From Limnanthes douglasii subsp. nivea (taxonomy: Eukaryota; Streptophyta; Magnoliopsida; Brassicales; Limnanthaceae), in the NCBI GenBank assembly GCA_036936605.1, contig JAUPFV010000005.1, positions 55,138,742 through 55,202,741 on the forward strand: DNA of 64,000 nt, given 5' to 3'. Position numbers and translations under genes: made by a program. Of the stretch, positions 54,904 through 64,000 are shown one piece after another; the stretch's first letter is position 1, and each line of letters opens with the position of its first letter. Under the pieces are notes generated by a model. The model saw only the letters and a program-made list of their open reading frames with translations. It was not told the DNA's origin and searched no databases.

Positions 54904-57900
54904 TTATTCACCAATCAGTCGATACGTTCCAGGCTTGGCCATTTCACTCACCGTATATGGACCTTCCCAATTTGGTGCTAGCTTTCTAAGTTTTATGTCT
55001 TTAGTATGTAAAAATACTTTCCTCAATACCTTATCCCCCATTTCAAACTCTCTTCTTCTAATTTTATACGCATGATTGTTTCTCATTAAATCTTAATAAT
55101 GTATAGTTCTTAAGTGAGCTTTGATTATTTTTTTCTTCAACCAAATCTAATTGAGCTCTTATAGTTGTATTATTATCTTATTCAGAGTATATATTTTTTT
55201 AATTCAGAAATATGGATTAGTATATATAAATGGTATTACTGCATCCATCCAATATACCAAAGTAAAATGATATTCTTGAGTGGCAGTTCAGAGAGTAGTT
55301 CGTTAAAGCCGCAATACTTCTTGCAAATAGTTTAGCCATTTGCATGTTGCTCCTTCTAAATTATTTTTAAAAACCATCATAATAGTTCTGTTAACAACCT
55401 TTATTTTCCCATTGGCTTGAGGGTGAAAAGGTGAATAAATAGAATGCTAAATTCTTCTCAAATTACAGAAAATTTGCTTGTCTTTATTTTCAAACTTGGG
55501 GGCATCATATTTCTTAATGCTTCTATGGATCCAAAATCTACAACATAAACCTAATTACTACTTTAGAGGTAGTTCCAAAAAGAAAAGAGAGTTCCACCCA
55601 CTTAGATAAATAATCAATTGCTTGTATAATAGTTCGATAACCTCCGTATTCCATTGATAGGGGTCCCACTAGATCGAGACATCATCTATCAAATGGTATC
55701 ATTTTGGATATTTATTCCATTAATATTGTCGATACATGTATTTCATTTCTAACCCTTTGGTATAATTCGCATCAGTTAACTTATTCTTTAACATCTGCCA
55801 TAATGGAAGACTAATAAAATAATATTAATAAAACTCTTCGTATTAAATTTGTATGGCCATAGTGTACACCCTCCTCATCATGTAATTCTAGTAAAATTAC
55901 ATAGGATTCATCATACCCAAGGAATCGCAATAAAGGTTTGTTAAAGGATCTCTTATAGAGGATATCCTTAAGGACTAAAAAACCATATGCTCTAAACTTT
56001 AACTTATTTGCTCATACTTTATCAAGGGAAAAACTTTCCTTAATAATGAACTTTTTATTTGCATGCCTTTAATTCTGGCTTGTTAATGTGGATGCTTGGA
56101 AAGTTTCCTCAGTATGTGTCCCCACTTTAAGGCATATTACTATTGAAGGGCACTATTCTATCAAAATCCAATGATACACCTCAGAGTACGTGATAATACC
56201 TAGAGAATCATTCATCGTATTTTCAGTTATTGGCACATGTTCGTATTCCACACACTTAAAGAAGGCCGATTTTTCTTTCAATACTTGCAGATATTTAACT
56301 AATTCTTCTTTTCTCACTTTGTACTGCCCTAAGCTTGATGTATGAGTAATCGCGAGTCACTTGTCAATTAGACTCTTTTGGCATCACATATTTGGGCAAG
56401 TCTTAACAGAACTATTATTACCTCGTACTCAGCTTCATTGTTTGATGCCTTGAAACCAAAACGTATTGCTTGACTTATTGAATCTTTGAAGAGAGACACT
56501 AAGTACATCATTTCCCCACATTCCAATATAGTAGATCCTTCATCATTCGAACTATCCACTCTTTTATAGAATTCTTAAGAGGAGATTTCACATATGGTCG
56601 TTCCGAATAGAATTCAACAAGGAAATCTGCAACAACTTGTACATTGATTGCAGTTCGAGAAGAGAAATTGATGTCGTAATCCTCAAATTCTACAAACCAC
56701 TTGGTTATCCGACCCGACAGGTAAAGCTGTTATCGGGTCGGGTCGGTCTGGGTTTGGACTGGACCGAGACCGATTCGGTAAGCTACTGGGCGGGTCGAGT
56801 CCGGACCGCTAAGCGAAGGGAGTCAAATCTCATAGACCGAGACCGGCTCGTTAAGAGTCGCGTCGGTCTGGTCCGGTCTAGTCCGACTGTTAACGAGCGG
56901 GTTTGTTATTTTATTATAATTTTTTTTACGGTTTTAGTTAAAAATATTCACATATTAGAATTTTTTTACATATATTTTTCTTATCGGGCTGGTTACCGGG
57001 CGGACCAGTCCAGACCGGTAAAAGAATCGGTCGAAAATTTTGGCTCCCAACCCGCTCCCTAAGCTATCTGGACCGGTCTCAGGCGGGCCTAACCGATCCG
57101 GTCTCGGGAAGGTTAACGGTTTGGGAGGCCCTATAACAGCTCTACCAATAGGTCTGGTTTTTGCGGCATAATTTTGAGTGGAAAAGAGGTTCGAACAATA
57201 ATAGATTGTGCTTGAAAATAAGGTATGATTTTTCTGGTTGTTATCACAAAAGCTAATATTGACTTTTCAAATTTAGATACCTATTTTCAGTATCTAATAA
57301 CCTCTTGCTAACGTAATAAACTTGGCGAGGGTAATTATCACTTCCCGAACCAAAACCACACTTACTAGATAGTTATATACTGTTAAGTAAATGTAGAGAT
57401 TTTCTCCCATAACCAGTTTAGATAAAGTTTTGGGTGAATACAAATACTTCTTGATCTTAATAAATATCTGAACACAATTCAGAGACCAATTAAACTCTTT
57501 GGCATTCTTTAAAACTTGGAAGAATGGTGCACACTTATCTGATAACTTTGATATAAACCTGTTAAAATATTTGGATTTCTTTTGTAGATCTGGGAGGTTC
57601 CATAGCAAAAAATACATTTAGTTACGTTGGGTTGGCTTGAACCCACTTCTCACTTATAATATACCCCAAAAATTTCCCGGATCGTACCCTGAATGTGCAA
57701 TTCTCTGGATTTAACTTCAAATTGATAGATTCTTAGTTAGAGAAAGTTTTTTTGAGATCAAGCAACTGATCCTCGTCCCTCAAACATTTTACCAGCATAT
57801 CGTCGATATAAACCTCGAAATGTCTTCCAATCTAGTTAGCAAATGCTTTATTTACCTGATGTTGGTAAGTAACCCCAACATTCTTTAAAACCAAAGAGCA

Positions 57901-58880
57901 TAACCTTATAACAATGTAACCACTTATCTATGATAAATATAGTGTGATCCTTGCGGTTTAGATCCATTTGTATCTGATTATATTTATAAAACGCATTCAT
58001 GAAAGATAATAGCTTATTTTCATAAGTAGAATCTATCAAGTGATCTATTCGGGGAACAGGGAAAGTATTCTTCGAACATATTATTTTTAGGTATGTAAAA
58101 TCAATACACATTCATCATTTTTAGTTCTTATTTTTCAAAAGTACTGGATTAGCATTCCATAAGGGGTACTGAGACTCATAAATATAACCTACTTTTGTTA
58201 GCATGCCTACCTATTTAACAATAGCTTTGAAGTTTTCTACAGAAAACATTATTCATCTCTGTATGACAGGGCTCATATCTGATCGTACAACCAGCTTATG
58301 ACAAATTATGATCACTGGTACACCCATCAAATCATTATTATACAAAGGAAATACATGTAAATTCTTAGACAATAATGACAAAAAAAGTTCCTTAATTTGT
58401 GATGCTAACTTATCTCAAATCTTAACATATTTACCATCCATAAAATTATGTAACTCAACCTCTTCAACTGGAATAAATGCACTAAGAGTCTCTCTTGGAT
58501 CATGTATCTTTCTTGAACCCGAAGAGGACTCTAGTATTTGATATTCCTTGTTAGATGTTACATTAACTAACCCCTTCGGGGCAAGGGCAGTAACATAGCA
58601 TTCTCTAGCCACCTTTGCCTATTCGAAAAACTCTCACCTAGCCTCTGACAACATATTTTAAACATTCGTGAACTATTGAAATAATATTATGTATTATTGA
58701 TAGCCAAGATCTACCCAAGATGTCTTTGGCTATTTGCTTGTTTGTACTAATGTTTATTAATTTTCTTGCGTTATTGGTCCTTAATTTTTTTATAAGAATG
58801 CCCTTTAACTTGCATGCATAGATGGTTTTTAGTTCTCTTGCATTGATGTTATTCACTTTGTCTTCACTATTTGTTCTCAT
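54904..58880 (-). pseudogene. Decayed Tat-type gypsy pol (protease end to integrase)
   Basis: Right to left: protease end with I-L-G-R-S-W-L near 58710 and C-Y-V-T-A-L-A-P-K near 58590; RT with C-I-D-F-T-Y-L, F-P-V-P-R-I-D-H-L-I (58111-57848) and an intact Y-I-D-D box at 57799-57810; RT connection at 57617-57294; second RNase H with N-N-E-A-E-Y-E near 56415; integrase C-terminus at 55086-54904 with G-D-K-V-L-R-K-V and N-W-E-G-P-Y. Between 55100 and 56350 the integrase core is worn past recognition. A MITE lies in the RNase H part. Many stops and shifts; older than the element at 5012-15270. Confidence 0.85.
56722..57144. mobile_element. hAT-like MITE (423 bp) inside the decayed pol
   Basis: Ends TAAAGCTGTTATCGGG and CCCTATAACAGCTCTA are inverted repeats with two mismatches. 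The flanks ccgacagg (56714-56721) and ccaatagg (57145-57152) agree at six of eight positions, both differences being transitions, as expected for an old 8-bp duplication. Inside are many gggtcgggtc/gaccgg phrases, far GC-richer than the surroundings. No transposase. Confidence 0.78.
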
Positions 58881-59790
58881 CTTTTTTTACCCTGAAACTC
58901 TTCCAATATTCATCAGCTATCACGAACGATTGATAATTGAAGATATCATTCGCGAAAACACCATTAACACAATTATATAAATTAGGTCGCTAAACACATT
59001 AAAATATGCAACCATCCAACACGTCACACAGGAACAATCTCACAAAACAAATGCAATCATGAAACCTAGAAAATTAGGTAGCAAAGTACACAATGTTAAA
59101 TAGATTCTTATATAAAATATCCATCACTTAACCTCTACTTAGGTACATTATAACAAAGGAGTTAGATTATGTGTTAATTACATTAATGGGAAAAAAACAT
59201 AGTCCACATATCACATTATAAAGCCCAAAATAAAAAATGAACAACCGATTACTACTGGTTAACAATGCAAAGATATTCTACGTAAATTTTAAAAAAACGC
59301 AATAAATATCAACTATTTTTAAACGTCGTCTATATACCAACCAAATAAATAAATTTAATATTCACACCATGCCCATTTAGGAAATGAGAAACCACCATAG
59401 TTGGATCACTTACTCTAGGTATAAAAGTAAAATTTATCATATTTGATGTCAAAATATGTTAAATTACAAGCAATAAATATATCCAAAAATATAAATCATA
59501 TTATTCCTCCAAAATAAAATTGTAAGAACCTGCTAAGATAATTTATACATTAAACAAAACTTTAACTCGCCATTTCATCCCTAATAAAATGACCAAGTTT
59601 AAGTTTGATAAAGGTGTGATTAATCCAAACTAGGTCGGTTGGATATTGAGTTGGTTTTAGTTTAATATAAATGTTGTAATATAAAATCCAACAAATGTGT
59701 AACATTGCAACAATAAATGTGTATGTGTGAGATTAGTAGAATAATGGATTATAATAACTTTAAATGGGTCATCATGTGGTTTTTTTATCC
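58881..59790. other. AT-rich DNA, possibly a worn LTR
   Basis: No gene seen. The downstream primer-binding site implies that an LTR should end at about 59919, but without a second copy its start cannot be set. Confidence 0.4.
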
Positions 59791-59919
59791 CACCACCTAT
59801 ACTATATAAAACAACATTCATTTTTTGGGGAAGGGTGAACAATCATTATATTATTACTACTTTTGGCATTTTCTCTCTCTAATTATCTTGTTTATCTCTC
59901 TAAAACTAGTAACTATTAT
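59791..59919 (+). promoter_or_regulatory. 3' part of a 5' LTR with TATA box
   Basis: tactatataaaacaac near 59799 is a good TATA box about 120 bp before the primer-binding site. A pyrimidine-rich stretch follows, as in LTR R-U5 regions. Confidence 0.5.
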
Positions 59920-59936
59920 TGGCGGTGACTGTGGGA
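59920..59936 (+). promoter_or_regulatory. Primer-binding site of a plus-strand gypsy element
   Basis: TGGCGGTGACTGTGGGA differs at two bases from the site at 14975-14991 and lies just before a gag remnant on the same strand. Confidence 0.7.
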
Positions 59937-59989
59937 GAAAGTTAGTACCCATAATTGTTTTTCCAAAACCGTTATTTCAGCTGCAAGCC

Positions 59990-61090
59990 TTTTGGTATAG
60001 ATGAATACAAATGGGCAAGAGGAACCTATTATTGGGATAAAGGGTTTAGTCTTTGAAGCTACGTTTGAAGATCAACATTTTGAAGAATAATAATTCGAAG
60101 GGAAACACTACAATGAGCAATTTAGTGAGGAACAACTTGAGTAGTCTGCATTGGTATCCCTAAGGCTAGAATATTTAGAAAATATTGTCAAGTTAACTTA
60201 TGAGAAAAACGCAATAGTTGCTGTTAAAAGGCTCAGGTCGGAAGTCCAAAGAGGACGGTCATCATAGGAAAATGAAGTCGATGATGTTCATCGCTCCTAT
60301 GATAAGGGTCAGGTAGAGAGACGTCGGGGTCGTTACTCTTCGAAGAAAGAAACAAAATTTAGATCCATCGACTAAAATAATTTACAATTCAGACAATTCT
60401 TCCTCCGCGGAAAGAGGTTATCGATACGAGAGGAATACTAAGAAAAAGAGTTCAAAAAAATGTATAGACGACCGTCGAGCATCATACCGAGCCAGTAATC
60501 CAAATATGAAGAGAATTAATTTTGATGAGAGGACACCCATGTCTGAGGATAAGGATATGACAGTAATCTTCAGTAGGGGAGCAAGAAGCAGCCCATGTCC
60601 GATTCTCGTCTGAACTCATATCTTTTTCTATTGTACTAGTAATCAATTCGCAAACCTTCCCGATGAGGGTTTATACAGCGTTGGAAATAAAGGCTATGGG
60701 GCTAGTTTGTACAAAACTGTGCATAACTAGAAATTATTTTATTTGTCTACTAAGATCTTGTCAGGACATATGTTGAATTGCTTCGATATTTCTAGGTTGG
60801 AGAAGTTTGGTGGGATTTACACCTAGATATCTATATCAAACCGTTCAAGAAATTTACGATAAAATTTGACGATGATGATAAATTATTGTGCCTGGTATTT
60901 TCTCAAACATTTAAAGTGGTGCTTCAAAATAGGAATATCGTTTACCAGAGGGTTGCATCAAAAACTTCGATATTTTATGGACCACGTTTCGATAACTCTT
61001 TTTGGGAAGTAAGAAATTATGAGCAAGCGAAAACACAATTATTAATTATAGACAAAAAGTTGGAGAAATCCTAAGAGAGTATACGAGGTG
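59990..61090 (+). pseudogene. gag remnant of a plus-strand gypsy element
   Basis: Begins near M-N-T-N-G-Q-E-E-P at about 60000. An Arg/Ser-rich part follows, then M-S-E-D-K-D near 60540, F-S-Q-T-F-K-V-V-L-Q near 60900, and R-N-Y-E-Q-A-K-T-Q-L-L-I at about 61012-61047. The last motifs are the plant gypsy gag end. It is followed by L-R-E-Y-type codons that break off near 61090. The neighbouring pol remnant is on the other strand, so this is a separate, truncated copy. Confidence 0.66.
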
Positions 61091-61139
61091 ACAATAGGAT
61101 TACATACAAATAAAATAAATACAAAAAATAAATCAAATG

Positions 61140-61560
61140 GCAGAGTCAAATTGGTATTGGATTGTCTGAAATGAAATAAAATTTGGGTTTGGATTCAGAT
61201 ACATATATCATAGCCGAAATCTTTTTTTGGATCTCACAAACTAGTAAGCAATTCAGATTATACAATTTGGATAAAGTAAATTAGAAATTGGAATCAGATT
61301 GTGTGTATCTAACTTCGAATTCAGATTCATAAACATATGTGTGACCAAAATCTAGAACCGGGTCTCAGAGACTAGTGATCAGTCCAGATCGAACAATATG
61401 GATCGGGTAAAAATAAAGTAGAAAATAAGTAAAAAGGTTGGATCCCAATTTGAATTTGATTGTGTGAATCAAAACCGAGTTTGGATTAAAATACATATAT
61501 GTGCCCAATCTGGGTCGGGTCCAGGCCTCACAGACTACTATTCAAAGTTTTATCAGACCT
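61140..61560. repeat. Three loose copies of a 130-165 bp repeat
   Basis: The phrases 'atctcacaaactagt', 'gtctcagagactagt' and 'gcctcacagactact' occur near 61231, 61361 and 61526. Each is preceded by a run like 'ttcagatacatatat' or 'attaaaatacatatatgtg'. Confidence 0.5.
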
Positions 61561-62579
61561 GTAACCGGATTTTCGTCATCCCAAGAACTTGTGAGACTAG
61601 TAGAAAAGACTCCCATTATTTTTCAAAAGAATGCAAGTTACCATATAAGCTATCCCTTCATGCTCCATGAAGCTACTTCACAACTAACAACACCATATTA
61701 CTGAAAAAAATTCCATCATAGTGAAATCCAATCTACACCGCTATATAAGAAGCATATTAAAACAGAAGCGTATCATGAATTCCACAAAAAGAAGATTCCT
61801 TGTTTTTCCCTTGGTTATGTTTCCACGAAGAAACAATACAACCCAATGAAGACAATAAAGCTGCTTTTTCAAAGATTTTGGTGATCCCACGTGATTGCAT
61901 TGCCTCAACGCATCAGTTGCGGTCAAAGCAACTTCTCAAACTGATGCCAAAGGGGGTGAATTGAAAGCATTGCCTATACATTGGGTGGGTGCAAAACCAC
62001 CTAAAAAATCATACGGTCACAAATTAGAATACATAAAAAAAGGAAACGGGTTTAGTATTAAAATTCAAATGCAATTGGAAATTTTGTTTGTTATACAGAA
62101 CACTAATAATCTGCCATATGGAAACAATCTTTAAAGTTACAAACACACAGTGGAAATTGATTGGAGATAAATACAATAAGGCATCTCTAACCTTGTAGTA
62201 ATGCGCTCAACACATCCATATACTATATAATGTTTAAAATTTTAAGGTGTACTGAATATTACAAGAACATTCATTAAAAAGAATTTTATCAACCGGAAGA
62301 GGAACTTCCTTTTTAGGACGACGCGACCTGTTCGCAGCCGCGAAAGCATCACCCAACACTAACTCATGACTACCTATTAAAGTTACAAGAAAGTATTTAT
62401 GTGAATTTCCACTTATAAGGATAAGACTGCAGTTAGAAACGAAATTGATTTTAGATCCTAAGTCCTAAGATACATAAAGTAATGTTGAGCCTGAGAAATA
62501 AAAAAGGACTCATGAAAACATTTTGTGCTTTTCCTAAACCATATATTAATCTAACCAGACACACTACACCAGAGAAACA
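61561..62579. other. Unassigned intergenic DNA
   Basis: Open frames of 60-80 residues on both strands have no known motif. No transposon ends found. Confidence 0.45.
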
Positions 62580-62810
62580 CAATAAATATGTTGGGAATAC
62601 GGGGTCCGGTCCGCATATTCCGTAAGAACACAACCATTTTCAACACTAGTATGATATTGTCCGCTTTGGCACCCGAAAGGTCTCACGGTTTTGCATTTGG
62701 TACACTAGAAAAAGGCCTTATAACTGAGGTATGTTCTTACTTATATACCACTGATCCTTCACATGTTTAACCGATGTGGGATGTGAGACTTTGGTCGCCA
62801 TCCTAACAAA
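62580..62810 (-). repeat. Dispersed plant repeat with USE and TATA promoter motifs
   Basis: On the minus strand ATCCCACATCG at 62782-62772 matches the plant snRNA Upstream Sequence Element RTCCCACATCG exactly. TATATAAG follows at 62747-62740, 24 bp further on, the spacing used by plant Pol III snRNA (U6-type) promoters. Downstream lies 'ccaaagcggacaatatcat'. I remember this combination (CCCACATCGG, TATA, AAAGCGGACAATATC) as a dispersed repeat in many eudicots, but cannot name its class. No U6-like RNA sequence follows. Confidence 0.55.
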
Positions 62811-63229
62811 ACATAGAACAAAAATGAAATTGTAGATTTATGATTTAGACAATTACTTACCGGTACTAAACTAACCACATTTCAATTGCACCGTCCAACT
62901 TTGGATATAATTTCTCATCAAAACACAGTAAAGAAAGACAAACAAAATATAAAATACAATAAACAACACACAGATGCTTTAGTTAAGAACAAAAATGAAC
63001 CCTAAACTTTGTAATTCAGCCTACTTTACATAAACCCTAAACCCCTCTAATCCTTTTCTATTTAAGATCCAAAGCTTGCTTCTCTCTTTTTCGGTCTCAA
63101 AATGAGACTTGCATAACATGGAAAAATTAATTTGGATGTACCTGAGCCAGAGTCAGCCTCTTTCTGTATGATCTTCTGCTTTTTTGGGTTTCTTTCTTGT
63201 TCCTGATTCTTGATTCTTATTCTTGATTC

Positions 63230-64000
63230 TTGACGTTGTCTCCATCAACTCCTTTTCTGGCATTGTTCGTCCATGAATTCGTTTACTGGTGTTGTACGTG
63301 ATTTGCTAAAGCAATAAACGAGCTTCCATTTCATGGCTGATCCCATGCATAAAATCATTCGAAATCGGTCGTCGATCGTCACGATACCACAAAAATTTAT
63401 ATCGTCTTTCTTTAGACTATACTCCTCGATCAGAACGAGGAAAAATCGCAAATTTACACAAAGGATAAACATGTCTGATCTCCAACATTTAGTGACACAA
63501 TCAACGTGAAATAAGTGAAAACATGACATCTTAATACGTTTCGACGTGAAATAAGTGAAAACATGACATCTTAATCAGTTTCGTTCCTTCTTTGAATTCA
63601 TCTATGCATATCACACACGACTTTTCATGGTTGATCTCGAAACATGGCTGATCTCTAACCATTTAGTGACACAATCAACGTCAAATAAGTGAAAACATGG
63701 CATCTTAATCAGTTCCGTTCCTTCTTTGAATTCATCCATGCATATCACACACGACTTTTTATTATTAATGCAGCTAACATTGAATATAAATTTTTCGAGT
63801 TTCTCCGGGTACATCAGCTGGGATAGTCTTAGGAGCTGAAGACGGAACCAAATGAGTTAGGATCCATTCTTCTGCAAATCGAGCAAACTCAGGAGTCTCG
63901 CTGTAATGAAATTCTCTTACAATGAAAGTATCAAGGTGAACCGCAATGGAATCCGTTGATCCACTATAGTCTTCTATGAGAATCTTCAAAATTCGAATCA
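63230..64000 (-). pseudogene. RING-H2 finger pseudogene with internal duplication, cut by window end
   Basis: From the window end: an open part 63989-63774 (I-L-I-E-D-Y-S-G, F-I-V-R-E-F-H-Y), then after a one-base shift C-V-I-C-M-D-E-F-K-E and C-F-H-L-F-D-V-D-C-V-T-K-W-L at about 63750-63650. This is the RING-H2 core, C-x2-C...C-x-H-x2-H-x2-C, but the second His is Asp and the last C-P-x-C pair is missing. About 100 bp of it is repeated at 63475-63630, with a further short repeat at 63505-63570. A longer open piece, 63529-63245, ends the remnant. RING-H2 proteins are E3 ubiquitin ligases; this copy cannot be one. Confidence 0.68.

Noticed and set aside
56637..57062. 141-residue plus-strand open frame rich in Arg and Gly
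   Set aside because: Lies mostly in the GC-rich MITE at 56722-57144; GC-rich DNA has few stops.
1..64000. CRISPR arrays, bacterial operons, prophage or organellar insertions
   Set aside because: No regularly spaced identical repeats with unique spacers, no ribosome-binding-site gene clusters and no organellar genes were seen.

Overview
The window is nuclear DNA from a flowering plant, most likely a eudicot. The evidence is strongly AT-rich intergenic DNA, genes split by GT-AG introns, a plant-only RNA polymerase IV/V subunit gene, a plant PHT1 phosphate transporter, and plant-type transposons of almost every class. Nothing bacterial, organellar or CRISPR-like was seen. The species cannot be named from sequence alone.

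Only two genes look intact. The first (18013-23737, minus, seven coding exons plus a 5'-UTR intron) encodes the shared second-largest subunit of RNA polymerases IV and V (NRPD2/NRPE2), the machinery that directs small-RNA methylation of transposons. The second (33572-35173, minus, single coding exon plus a 5'-UTR intron) encodes a PHT1 high-affinity phosphate transporter, with a PHR1-type P1BS site close upstream.

The rest is layered transposon debris. From the left: a DUF4283-like fragment at the window edge; a short minisatellite; a remnant of a Ty3/gypsy Tat-type element; and a 10-kb Tat-type element (5012-15270, minus) with an extra ORF on the opposite strand facing pol. Next come a plant-mobile-domain (MAIN-like) pseudogene, the NRPD2 gene, and a dead MULE transposase gene split by a Ty1/copia element (26012-29845) whose reverse transcriptase has been deleted in frame. 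A LINE fragment and PHT1 follow. PHT1's upstream region runs into a tandem array of about four units of roughly 1.3-1.4 kb (35655-41412, continued at 49619-49990).

The array has been a landing site. Unit 1 carries a tRNA-derived SINE, unit 2 a hAT-type MITE, and unit 4 is split by a 6.5-kb LINE. The LINE's 5' region was in turn entered by a 1.57-kb Pack-MULE carrying a fragment of a RETICULATA-RELATED (DUF399) gene. Target-site duplications are visible for the SINE, MITE, Pack-MULE and, less perfectly, the LINE, so the order of insertions can be read.

From about 51.7 kb onward lie a decayed second Tat-type element with the same facing-ORF layout, a second hAT-like MITE inside it, an opposite-strand gag fragment with its own primer-binding site, a repeat with a plant snRNA-type USE plus TATA arrangement, and a RING-finger pseudogene cut by the window end.

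The most noteworthy points are the 121-bp direct duplication flanking the copia element, the facing extra ORF plus private tandem repeats seen in three independent Tat-type remnants, the RT-less but otherwise largely open copia frame, and the fully resolved Pack-MULE nested in a LINE nested in a tandem array.
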